A stretch of 36,854 nucleotides of DNA, from assembly GCA_003278345.1 (NCBI GenBank), contig QCFH01000016.1:1-36854 (forward strand). Direction: 5' to 3'. The stretch comes from Prochlorococcus sp. AG-363-C02. Lineage in GTDB: Bacteria; Cyanobacteriota; Cyanobacteriia; PCC-6307; Cyanobiaceae. The notes under the pieces were generated by a model, which was not told the origin of the DNA, searched no databases, and saw nothing but the letters and a program-made list of their open reading frames with translations. Both the position numbers and the translations under genes were made by a program. This document shows positions 25,621 through 32,982 of the stretch, in pieces (position 1 is the stretch's first letter; each line of letters begins with the position of its first letter).

Positions 25621-25887
25621 ATGGCTCATAAAAAAGGAACTGGTTCTACTAGAAATGGTAGAGATTCAAACTCAAAGAGACTTGGTGTAAAAGCTTATGG
25701 GGGGGAGCAAGTAAGTGCTGGATCTATTCTCATAAGACAGCGCGGAACTTCTGTTTTACCTGGTGTGAATGTTGGCAGAGGGAAAGATGACACATTATTT
25801 GCTCTTACCGATGGAATAGTAAATTTTGAAACTATCAAGAGAAGTCTTAGGACTAGAAAAAGAATAAGTGTAGCTTCAACAAATTAA
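25621..25887 (+). CDS. rpmA: 50S ribosomal protein L27
   Basis: L27 of 88 aa, with the flexible N-terminus that reaches the peptidyl-transferase centre: [24 protein letters not shown], then [16 protein letters not shown] and [15 protein letters not shown]. It begins directly with MAHKK, so there is no cleavable N-terminal extension as in Firmicutes. It lies 67 bases after rplU in the same transcript. The gene converges on the methyltransferase with only 4 bases between stop codons. Confidence 0.97.
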   Translation: MAHKKGTGSTRNGRDSNSKRLGVKAYGGEQVSAGSILIRQRGTSVLPGVNVGRGKDDTLFALTDGIVNFETIKRSLRTRKRISVASTN

Positions 25888-25891
25888 AAGA

Positions 25892-26629
25892 TTATACAAT
25901 TTGTTTATAAGCTCTTGCTGTAATTAATAGAGGATGAAATATCTCAATAAAGTTTTTTTGAAGAGTTAAAAAGAAATTTTCAACCAAATCTTTTTCATCA
26001 AAATGAAATGGATACTCTCCATTATAGCCTTTAAAAAAATACCAATTCATTATTGCTATAGAATTTTTTGACATTCTTTTTTTAAACTCTAATAATTGAG
26101 AAGATGGATTGGGTAAATGTTCTAAAACATCTAGACATATAACCGTATCAAACTCTATATGTTCAATACTTTCTAGACTTTTATGAACTGATATTAATTT
26201 GCTCAATCCGAGTTTCTTAGCTCTATCGATCACAAATGCTCGATTATATGGGTTGATGTCAACAAAGTAAACATGCTCAACTTTTGACAATGCTGCTGCT
26301 GCAATTGAATGGGTGCCTATTCCTCCCCCAAAATCTAAAACCTTCCCAGAAGCAAACATGTCTGCAAGACGAATAGTATCAGCAATGTAATCAGCACTAC
26401 CTATATGCCATGAAGCAAGATCAAAAAGATGCGTATTCCCAACTTCTTCCATATAGAAATCTTTGACATTATCAGCCTCTAAAGCACCTGGATGCAATGA
26501 AGACATGTTTTTCTTTCCACTAGATAGCAAACCATCAATTTCATTCATATCCACATTTAGATATGAAGACAAATGTTCCTTTAGATTAAAACCTGTTTTG
26601 AGGAAATCCTCTATGACTTGATCATGCAT
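25892..26629 (-). CDS. Class I SAM-dependent methyltransferase, substrate unknown
   Basis: Protein of 245 aa with a Rossmann methyltransferase core from about 90 to 190: motif I VLDFGGGIGTHS (97-108), acidic loop YFVDINP (121-127), and CLDVLEHLPNPSSQLLEF typical of Methyltransf_11/23-type enzymes. The N-terminal 90 residues (with NVKDFYMEEVGNTHLFDLASWH) are a helical cap that may hold the substrate site. The substrate cannot be inferred. It lies on the reverse strand between rpmA and truB, genes read in the other direction, and shares no operon with either. This location suggests an insertion into a translation-gene neighbourhood, but I cannot say when. Confidence 0.8.
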   Translation of the reverse strand: MHDQVIEDFLKTGFNLKEHLSSYLNVDMNEIDGLLSSGKKNMSSLHPGALEADNVKDFYMEEVGNTHLFDLASWHIGSADYIADTIRLADMFASGKVLDFGGGIGTHSIAAAALSKVEHVYFVDINPYNRAFVIDRAKKLGLSKLISVHKSLESIEHIEFDTVICLDVLEHLPNPSSQLLEFKKRMSKNSIAIMNWYFFKGYNGEYPFHFDEKDLVENFFLTLQKNFIEIFHPLLITARAYKQIV

Positions 26630-26724
26630 TCTTAGTTATTCTTAGAAAGATTCTCTAGACAAACTTAATTCTTTTTTTTATCAAATTTAAAAATAACCTC
26701 AAACCCATAACCAAAGAAGATTCT

Positions 26725-27666
26725 GTGAACGATATTAATTTTGGCTTTTTAGTAATAGACAAGCCCACTGGTTTGACTTCTCATGATTGTGTTAACAGAC
26801 TTAGAAAACTCTACAAGATAAAAAAAATTGGTCATGGAGGCACTCTTGACCCATCAGTTACGGGAGTTCTTCCAATTGCCATAGGAAAAGCAACAAAGCT
26901 TTTATCATTTCTTCCAACTTCAAAAAAATATGAAGGGACTATTCAACTCGGAATAATTACTAATACTGATGATTTGGAAGGAGAAATTATTAACAAGCAA
27001 TCAATACCAAATATTGAAGAAAAAATAATAAATGAATGTATTAATAGTTTTAAAGGTGAGATCAAACAACGCCCTCCAAGCTTTTCAAGCGTTCACATTA
27101 ATGGTGAGCGTGCTTATAAGAAAGCAAGAAGAGGTGAACAATTTGATTTACCTACAAAGCAAATAACAATTCACAAAATTGAGCTTTTACAATGGAACAA
27201 AATGAAAGGCACAATAAAACTTAAAATACATTGTTCATCAGGAACTTATATAAGATCCCTTGCTAGAGATATAGGAAATAAATTAGGGTGTGGAGGTTCG
27301 TTATCAAAGTTACGAAGGATAGAAGCATTAGGTTTCAAAATCAATGAAAGCATAAGCCTAGAAGACTTTGAGAATAGTTTTCCTTATATAAAATCCACTA
27401 TAATTAATCCACTTAAAGTACTAAATTATTTACCTAAAGTTCAATTAACATTAGAAGAAGAAATGTCATTCTGGAGTACAGGAAGGCCCTTCATTATTTC
27501 TCAAGAAAGAGTTTTATTAGAAGAATATATTACAAATAAAAAGTTCGGCTCTGGTACTGATTTTATTCTAGTTATTAATATTAACCATAGATTAGTTGGA
27601 ATAGGAAAGCTTGAACATGAATCTTACAAGATTTATCCAAAAATCGTCTTCAATGCAAAAGGTTAA
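26725..27666 (+). CDS. truB: tRNA pseudouridine-55 synthase
   Basis: Converts U55 to pseudouridine in the T-loop of tRNAs. The 313-aa protein opens with NFGFLVIDKPTGLTSHD and has the catalytic block GHGGTLDPSVTGVLPIAIG with D42, later YEGTIQLG, RPPSFSSVHINGERAYKKARRGE and CSSGTYIRSLARDIG. The start is GTG, right before the conserved N-terminus. It is on the same strand as rplU-rpmA but separated from them by the methyltransferase gene, so it needs its own promoter in 26630-26724 or read-through. Confidence 0.95.
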   Translation: MNDINFGFLVIDKPTGLTSHDCVNRLRKLYKIKKIGHGGTLDPSVTGVLPIAIGKATKLLSFLPTSKKYEGTIQLGIITNTDDLEGEIINKQSIPNIEEKIINECINSFKGEIKQRPPSFSSVHINGERAYKKARRGEQFDLPTKQITIHKIELLQWNKMKGTIKLKIHCSSGTYIRSLARDIGNKLGCGGSLSKLRRIEALGFKINESISLEDFENSFPYIKSTIINPLKVLNYLPKVQLTLEEEMSFWSTGRPFIISQERVLLEEYITNKKFGSGTDFILVININHRLVGIGKLEHESYKIYPKIVFNAKG

Positions 27667-27680
27667 ACCTATTAATATTA

Positions 27681-28943
27681 CTAAAGCTTGGTAATTCTTG
27701 CCCCTTTATAAAAGTGACTCAGAATTTTTCTAAAAGTGGCACCTCTTTCGGCTAAACCTTTAGCTCCCCATTGACTCATACCCACTCCATGGCCAGATCC
27801 AGATCCTTGAACCAACAAAAAATCATTTTCTGGCAAAGGGGGCAATTCATTGAGCTGATCAACTTCAATAGTATCTCTGGAAACTTTTCTCCTTCTACTA
27901 TTTATAGTTTTAGTACTCTTAATAAAATCAAAAAATCTATTTCTCTTTCCCTCTAAATGAAAGGGCTTGGAAACTATTTTAAAGCTAATTAAAGTACTTT
28001 TTAATTCAAAAATATTTCTAAGTTCTTTTCCAGATAAAAACAGATTTCCTTTAGGCCCATAAATTTTAACTTTTTTAATTCTATTAGTATCTGTCTTTTC
28101 AAGAATTCTAATTGCATTAACTCCTCCTATGCGAGGAAATATATGTTCAAGTGATTTACTGGGTATCTTTTTTTTCCAGTAGTAATGGGGGCTATTTTGA
28201 TCATAATCTTTAACACTAACTAAATATGGATTATATCTACCCCAAACAAATTTACTATCTTCAGTCTTGCCACCAGAACTACTATGAAAAACAGCATCTA
28301 TTAATTTTCCATTATGTAATAAGACTAAGTTTCTTGTAGCAGCAACAGCTCTACGAGTTCTATTAGTTTCTGATTCCATTCCCAAGTAAACTTGGCTAGA
28401 GACATTTGAATCGAGATCATAATAATCATTACCTTTCATTTGATTCAATGCATATGTTCGAGCAGCTACAGCTTGTGCTTTTAATGCTTCCATAGGCCAA
28501 TCTTTTGGCATTTCACTTCCAACAACACTTTTAAGATATTTATTTAGACTTAAATGGTTAATTACAAGTAACCTATTTCCTTTATTTATTAACCGCATTT
28601 CACCTGAATATCGACGCTTATTTAACCAGATACCTCTAGGATCCCTAGTCCTAATTATTATTTGACTTTTATTTTTAAGATTGGCCCATTTGTACGGTTC
28701 TGTTTTCATAGAAAATTTGATTTGTCCTTTTTCAAGTTTAAATTTTAAGTTCCGCCTAGATACCCATCCAGGACCAAGGCCTTTAACTAGAAAAGTTTTT
28801 TCTTTATCTGCTTTAAAAGATATATCTTTTGACTCAAATACTAAAACACGCAGTTTCTTTTCTGATGCCTCAAAACTTTCACTAGTTGATAGTGCAACAA
28901 TACAAACAAATATAGATAAAACTCTAAATGGAACGTTTAACAA
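27681..28943 (-). CDS. SpoIID/LytB-domain exported protein
   Basis: Protein of 420 aa with an N-terminal signal sequence (MLNVPFRVLSIFVCIVALSTSESFEA). The SpoIID/LytB domain spans roughly 130 to 415: YLKSVVGSEMPKDWPMEALKAQAVAARTYAL, then HSSSGGKTEDSKFVWG and the ending SGSGHGVGMSQWGAKGLAERGATFRKILSHFYKGA. SpoIID is a lytic transglycosylase acting on denuded glycan strands and LytB enhances amidase; in cyanobacteria the role is presumed to be peptidoglycan remodelling. The conserved SEMP Glu of the domain is present. It converges on truB with a 14-base gap. Confidence 0.88.
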   Translation of the reverse strand: MLNVPFRVLSIFVCIVALSTSESFEASEKKLRVLVFESKDISFKADKEKTFLVKGLGPGWVSRRNLKFKLEKGQIKFSMKTEPYKWANLKNKSQIIIRTRDPRGIWLNKRRYSGEMRLINKGNRLLVINHLSLNKYLKSVVGSEMPKDWPMEALKAQAVAARTYALNQMKGNDYYDLDSNVSSQVYLGMESETNRTRRAVAATRNLVLLHNGKLIDAVFHSSSGGKTEDSKFVWGRYNPYLVSVKDYDQNSPHYYWKKKIPSKSLEHIFPRIGGVNAIRILEKTDTNRIKKVKIYGPKGNLFLSGKELRNIFELKSTLISFKIVSKPFHLEGKRNRFFDFIKSTKTINSRRRKVSRDTIEVDQLNELPPLPENDFLLVQGSGSGHGVGMSQWGAKGLAERGATFRKILSHFYKGARITKL

Positions 28944-29056
28944 AAATAAATCTCTAATTATTTCCCTAGTCTAAGAATCTAATTTTAGTACAAGACAACT
29001 TTAAGAAAAATCACCAGAATCTAAAATATAATTTTTTATTTTAAAGACTCTAAGCT

Positions 29057-30049
29057 TTGCAGATTACATTCCTAGGAACAAGTTCTGGTGTACCTACACG
29101 AAGCAGAAATGTGTCTTCATTGGCATTAAGACTGCCTCAACGTTCAGAACTATGGCTATTTGACTGCGGAGAAGGAACACAGCATCAATTACTTCGAAGC
29201 GATCTTCGAACGTCACAACTAAAAAAAATATTTATTACTCATATGCATGGTGATCATATTTATGGACTTCCAGGATTATTAGCAAGCTTAGGATTATCAG
29301 GGAATAGCCTTGGAGTAGAACTTTATGGTCCTAAACCTCTAAGAAATTATTTAGATGGAATTTTAAGAAGTAGTTCAACAAGGCTTTCCTATTCAATTAA
29401 AATAAATTCTGTAGAGCAAGATGAATTAATTAAAAAAGTAATTTTTGAAGATGATGATTTTCTTGTTACTTGCACTCCTTTAATTCATAGAATTCCTGCA
29501 TATGCGTTCAGAGTAGACCAAAAGCCAAGGCCTGGAAGATTCAATATAGAGAAAGCAAGGGCCTTAGAAATCCCTCCAGGGCCGATATATTCCCAATTGC
29601 AAAAAGAGGAAATTGTGGAATTAGAAGATGGGAGGATTTTTAATGGCAAGGATTTTTGCGGACCAAAACGACCTGGATTAAGCCTTGTTTACTGCACTGA
29701 CACAATTTTTGCCGAATCCGCCATAAATCTCGCTAAGGGAGCAGATTTGCTAATTCACGAGGCCACTTTTTCACATGAAGACTCTGGATTAGCCTTTCAA
29801 AGACAACATTCAACTTCCACAATGGCAGCTCAAGTGGCCGCAGAAGCAAAGGTTGGTCAACTTATTCTGACCCATCTGAGCCCTAGATACGCTCCTGGAA
29901 ATCGGATTTCTCCAAAAGATCTTTTATATGAAGCAAGAGCTATTTTTCCTAATACATTGCTAGCAAAGGATTTCCTTCAAATCGAAGTGCAAAAGCATGC
30001 AACAGTTCGTGATACGAAAGCGCATGAAACCCACATCATGAAAGAATAG
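29057..30049 (+). CDS. rnz: Ribonuclease Z
   Basis: Metallo-beta-lactamase-fold endonuclease that trims the 3' end of tRNA precursors, important here because neither tRNA in the window encodes CCA. At 330 aa it begins [13 protein letters not shown] and has the metal motif [10 protein letters not shown] (61-70), RPGRFN, a later CTDT, and LIHEATF and HSTSTMAA. The start is TTG at 29057: an in-frame TAA sits at 29051-29053, so no upstream ATG can be used, and the conserved protein begins immediately. Confidence 0.95.
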   Translation: MQITFLGTSSGVPTRSRNVSSLALRLPQRSELWLFDCGEGTQHQLLRSDLRTSQLKKIFITHMHGDHIYGLPGLLASLGLSGNSLGVELYGPKPLRNYLDGILRSSSTRLSYSIKINSVEQDELIKKVIFEDDDFLVTCTPLIHRIPAYAFRVDQKPRPGRFNIEKARALEIPPGPIYSQLQKEEIVELEDGRIFNGKDFCGPKRPGLSLVYCTDTIFAESAINLAKGADLLIHEATFSHEDSGLAFQRQHSTSTMAAQVAAEAKVGQLILTHLSPRYAPGNRISPKDLLYEARAIFPNTLLAKDFLQIEVQKHATVRDTKAHETHIMKE

Positions 30050-30087
30050 GTGCGTTCGGTTGTTTCCGTAAGTCTTTGGTGTCCTCA

Positions 30088-30642
30088 ATGGCCTCTATTA
30101 TTTCATCTCTGAAAAGATCCCTTTCAAAATTACTGATCTTATTACCAGTAATTCTTGGCCTAACTATTAGTCCTTTTGCAGCAAATGCTTTATATCCAAG
30201 CGATCCATCCTCTGTGAACGGACTAGATACTAGTCTTCACGGACAAAACCTACAGAATACTGAATATGTCAAATATGACCTTTCAGGAAGAGATCTTGGT
30301 GATGCAGATCTGAGTGGTTCATATTTCAGCGTCTCAAATCTTAAGAATGCAGACCTTAGTGGAGCAAACATGCAAAACGTTATTGCATATGCAACTAGGT
30401 TTGACAATGCTGATCTAACAAATGCAAATTTCAGTGGTGCTGATCTTTTGAAAAGTTATTTCAATGGCGCAACCATTGAAGGAACTGATTTTACTAATGC
30501 AGTACTTGATTTAGCTCAAGTAAAGTCATTATGTGAAAGAGCTACTGGAAAAACTGCAGACAGCCTCCAATGTGACGGACTAAATCAATCTTATGTTCCT
30601 GCCTCTGGAGAGCAAAATAAGTTTAATCCTGGAATTAATTAA
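30088..30642 (+). CDS. Exported pentapeptide-repeat protein
   Basis: Protein of 184 aa from the ATG at 30088; TTG and GTG codons just upstream are less likely starts. A signal peptide (basic SSLKRSLSK, hydrophobic LLILLPVILGLTISPF, cleavage after AANA) sends it to the periplasm or thylakoid lumen. Pentapeptide repeats of the A(D/N)LxX kind run from about 60 to 145 (DLGDADLSGSYF, LKNADLSGANM, FDNADLTNANFSGADL), predicting a right-handed beta-helix. Then a short region contains two Cys (SLCERATGK and LQCDGL). It resembles thylakoid-lumen pentapeptide proteins of cyanobacteria and plants. The function is unknown. Confidence 0.85.
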   Translation: MASIISSLKRSLSKLLILLPVILGLTISPFAANALYPSDPSSVNGLDTSLHGQNLQNTEYVKYDLSGRDLGDADLSGSYFSVSNLKNADLSGANMQNVIAYATRFDNADLTNANFSGADLLKSYFNGATIEGTDFTNAVLDLAQVKSLCERATGKTADSLQCDGLNQSYVPASGEQNKFNPGIN

Positions 30643-30658
30643 GCTGAAAGAAAAATCA

Positions 30659-30697
30659 CCAATAAAAAAGGGGGCTTTAAGCCCCCTTTTTTATTGG
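30659..30697. terminator. Strong bidirectional terminator
   Basis: Perfect 17-bp inverted repeat (arms 30659-30675 and 30681-30697, loop TTTAA). The core is GGGGGC/GCCCCC flanked by runs of six A and six T. It lies between two convergent genes and can stop transcription from both sides. Confidence 0.93.
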
Positions 30698-30714
30698 TCT
30701 ACAAAGTTAATTAT

Positions 30715-30909
30715 CTAAGGGGCTGTTATGTAATAAAAAGCTGCTGCTGCAGCGCCAATTGCAAACATGGGAGCACCTACCAAGAGATGTGCTCCTCCAA
30801 AACCTACGCCTTTAGAACGTACGATGTAATAAGCAACACCAGCAGCACCTGCTGCCAAAGGAATAGCTGCATGCAAAATAGAAGCAACAGCGTGATAATC
30901 GAAGTTCAT
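30715..30909 (-). CDS. Small two-helix membrane protein, unknown
   Basis: Protein of 64 aa starting MNFDYHAVASIL. Two hydrophobic segments (roughly ILHAAIPLAAGAAGVAYYIV and LLVGAPMFAIGAAAAAFYYI) joined by RSKGVGFGGAH. It is rich in Ala and Gly. I do not recognise the family. The frame is open upstream to 31029, but the extra 40 residues look unlike a coding sequence, so the ATG at 30909 is preferred. It reads towards the bidirectional terminator at 30659-30697, which supports it as a transcribed gene. Confidence 0.68.
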   Translation of the reverse strand: MNFDYHAVASILHAAIPLAAGAAGVAYYIVRSKGVGFGGAHLLVGAPMFAIGAAAAAFYYITAP

Positions 30910-31082
30910 TCTTAAATTTGAGCTTATACAAAAGAGTATCTCAGCAAATTGTTGTCCAAAGAAGCGAAAAGGCTCATGCTGCTTTATATCTTCATCTTCA
31001 TTTATTTTTCTGCAGCCAATTAAAAGCAAAAATCCCTTGAATATCCTTTATTTAAAAAAAATCTACGCGCCTATAAAATCAA

Positions 31083-31442
31083 TCAATCGAGATGAATTTT
31101 AGGATATATATTAGTTGCCTCCTTTGATCTTGGATGTTTGCTATACCACCACTCCTGCATATGAGGCTTAAACCTATTTGAGAAAAAAGTCATAGTAGTT
31201 TTTATTGACCTTGAACCAGGCTGAAGAATATCGACTGAATAGGAAGGACATCGTCGTGCAGCAATATCAGGAACAAAGCGACTACCAATGCGCCTCCAGC
31301 TAGGCTCCTTACTTCGCCAAGCCAAACGTGAACAAGGCCACGGCAATTCTTCTCGATCAAATAGTCTGCAACATGGCCCAATTACACGATAGCTAAAATG
31401 TCCTCCTTCACTAGTATGTACACTTCCATGTTCCTTTAGCAT
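31083..31442 (-). CDS. Cys- and Arg-rich conserved-looking protein, unknown
   Basis: Protein of 119 aa with ATG start. It is rich in Arg, Trp and Cys: CCRLFDREELPWPCSRLAWRSKEPSWRRIGSR, then RRCPSYSVDILQPGSRS and a C-terminal FKPHMQEWWYSKHPRS. Four Cys residues (two adjacent, two spaced) could bind metal or form disulfides, but no known motif is matched. No signal peptide or membrane helix. No alternative long frame competes, and the composition does not look like random AT-rich translation, so it is probably real. It stands alone between the small membrane protein and petF. Confidence 0.6.
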   Translation of the reverse strand: MLKEHGSVHTSEGGHFSYRVIGPCCRLFDREELPWPCSRLAWRSKEPSWRRIGSRFVPDIAARRCPSYSVDILQPGSRSIKTTMTFFSNRFKPHMQEWWYSKHPRSKEATNIYPKIHLD

Positions 31443-31497
31443 TTCTTTCCCCGATAAATAAGGATGATTGGTTTGCCAGAAAATTAATTAGACTAAC

Positions 31498-31530
31498 AAA
31501 AAAATCAGTCACTCATAGAGAGTGACTGAT
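31498..31530 (-). terminator. Rho-independent terminator of the ferredoxin gene
   Basis: Arms ATCAGTCACTC (31504-31514) and GAGTGACTGAT (31520-31530) with a 5-nt loop, followed on the minus strand by a T run (A run at 31498-31504 on the plus strand). It lies about 45 bases after the ferredoxin stop codon. Confidence 0.9.
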
Positions 31531-31576
31531 TAAGTCCTTATTTGCAAGTAAAAATAAAACTATCTACAAAGAAGAA

Positions 31577-31876
31577 CTAATAAAGCTCTTCTTCTGCATG
31601 AGTATTGATACTTACATCAGAAGTCGGATAAGCAACGCAAGTCAAGACGAAGCCAGCCTCAAGCTGATCATCGTCTAAAAAGCTTTGATCTGACTGATCA
31701 ACGCTTCCAGAAGTTATCTTGCCAGCACATGTAGAACAGGCACCTGCTCTGCATGAATAAGGAAGATCAATTCCTTGCTCTTCTGCAGCGTCAAGGATGT
31801 ATTGATCATCTGGAACGTCAATAGTTTGATTCAAACCCTCACTTTCGCTAACGAGGGTGACTTTGTAAGAAGCCAT
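31577..31876 (-). CDS. petF: Plant-type [2Fe-2S] ferredoxin
   Basis: Photosynthetic ferredoxin of 99 aa that takes electrons from photosystem I and passes them to FNR and other enzymes. The cluster ligands are C42, C47, C50 and C80 in [14 protein letters not shown] and VLTCVAYP. The acidic C-terminus ends HAEEELY, as usual. It is single-gene, with its own terminator at 31498-31530. The 158-base upstream region carries two palindromes (31922-31935 and 31973-31992). Confidence 0.96.
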   Translation of the reverse strand: MASYKVTLVSESEGLNQTIDVPDDQYILDAAEEQGIDLPYSCRAGACSTCAGKITSGSVDQSDQSFLDDDQLEAGFVLTCVAYPTSDVSINTHAEEELY

Positions 31877-31921
31877 AGAATATAAAAAGAGGGGGACTTT
31901 GTGAATTGGAGGTAAAAAATA

Positions 31922-31935
31922 TCACCTCAAGGTGA
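31922..31935. promoter_or_regulatory. Palindrome upstream of petF
   Basis: TCACCT-CA-AGGTGA, two 6-bp arms with a 2-nt spacer, 46 bases upstream of the petF start codon. It is compatible with a dimeric regulator site or a 5'-UTR hairpin. No known motif is identified. Confidence 0.4.
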
Positions 31936-31972
31936 ACCCTTTTTACACTGTCTTGGGTCAAATGTGGCTTAA

Positions 31973-31992
31973 GATTGTTATAATTAACAATC
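31973..31992. promoter_or_regulatory. Second palindrome upstream of petF
   Basis: GATTGTTA-TAAT-TAACAATC, two perfect 8-bp arms with a 4-nt spacer, 97 bases upstream of the petF start codon. It could be an operator or overlap a -10 element (TATAAC on the minus strand). AT-rich palindromes arise easily in this genome, so confidence is low. Confidence 0.4.
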
Positions 31993-32002
31993 AAACCAAT
32001 AG

Positions 32003-32045
32003 AAAACCGTTAATAGATAAGCTGGACTTATCTATTAACGGTTTT
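32003..32045 (-). terminator. Long hairpin terminator overlapping the prmA stop
   Basis: Perfect 19-bp inverted repeat, arms 32003-32021 and 32027-32045, loop CTGGA. Read on the minus strand, the stem ends in GGTTTTC. The prmA stop codon (32035-32037) lies inside the first arm of the stem. It probably ends the serA-prmA transcript before petF. Confidence 0.85.
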
Positions 32046-32973
32046 CTTGAGGGTTTCTGCACAATTCGATTAGGGCCCATTCATCCAATCTATACAAGGC
32101 TACAAACTCCCAATTAAATGAAGACAGAACGTTGGTTATATCTTCAATTTGATCAACTAAGATTCCACTTAAAAAAAGACGGCTTTGCAAGCAAGCCACC
32201 TTAAAAAAATCTGGTGCAAGTTGCTTGATTGTGGAAGCAAGAATATTACAAACCAGTAAGTCAACTTTACTTTTATTTAATTGCTTTTCCAAAACCTCTA
32301 TTGAGCCTAAAGCTACAGACAATTGTCTTTCAGTCAGATTGTTCAATAATGCATTCTCAGTTGTCGCTCTTACAGATAAAGGATCTACATCAACTGCCTT
32401 AACTTCTATAGCACCCAATCCAAGTGCTGCTATTCCAAGTATCCCACTACCACATCCAACATCGGCTATCTTTAAACCTACAGGAGGGTTTCGTTGAAGC
32501 GCCTCCAAACATAAACGTGTTGTTGGATGACTTCCTGTACCAAATGCGCTACCAGGGTCCAATTTCACAACAACCCTTTCGGCATAAATTTCTGGCACAT
32601 CAAGCCAAGATGGCAAAATTAAAATTTTCTCCCCTACGGGATCAGGCTTCCATAAATCCTTCCAGCTGGAGCTCCAATCCTGATCATATATTTTTTCCCA
32701 TTTGAAATTCACTAATTGCTTATTGAAAACAATTGCCAATGATTTCAGCGTCAGCTCAAGTTGATCTTTATCTTTTTGAGACCATTCATAAGAAGGAAGC
32801 CAAGCTACCAAAGTTTGATTAAAAGGTTCTTCTTCTGTAAATACTTCTATTGAAAAGCACTTAATTCCAAGAGTGTCTAATTTCCAATACAAACTCTCTT
32901 GAAGTTCATAAAAAAAATCTAATTCCAGCTTCCACCAAAAAAAATCAGATTTCTCAATCACTGCGGTTTTCAA
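32035..32973 (-). CDS. prmA: Ribosomal protein L11 methyltransferase
   Basis: SAM-dependent enzyme of 312 aa that trimethylates ribosomal protein L11. The PrmA-specific block LDPGSAFGTGSHPTT (138-152) is followed by motif I DVGCGSGILGIAALGLG (171-187), AVDVDPLSVRAT and VDLLVCNILAS. The N-terminal substrate-recognition domain precedes these. It lies 9 bases downstream of serA and is probably cotranscribed with it. Its final codons and stop fall in the terminator stem at 32003-32045. Confidence 0.94.
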   Translation of the reverse strand: MKTAVIEKSDFFWWKLELDFFYELQESLYWKLDTLGIKCFSIEVFTEEEPFNQTLVAWLPSYEWSQKDKDQLELTLKSLAIVFNKQLVNFKWEKIYDQDWSSSWKDLWKPDPVGEKILILPSWLDVPEIYAERVVVKLDPGSAFGTGSHPTTRLCLEALQRNPPVGLKIADVGCGSGILGIAALGLGAIEVKAVDVDPLSVRATTENALLNNLTERQLSVALGSIEVLEKQLNKSKVDLLVCNILASTIKQLAPDFFKVACLQSRLFLSGILVDQIEDITNVLSSFNWEFVALYRLDEWALIELCRNPQENR

Positions 32974-32982
32974 ACCTAAATC

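Noticed and set aside
29193..29210. TTCGAAG-CGAT-CTTCGAA hairpin in rnz
   Set aside because: It is a 7-bp stem inside conserved codons and can be explained by the protein sequence.
30694..30915. Forward frame rich in Cys and Ser downstream of the pentapeptide gene
   Set aside because: It is antisense to the small membrane protein and starts beside the terminator; the Cys content is a by-product of Ala-rich codons on the other strand.
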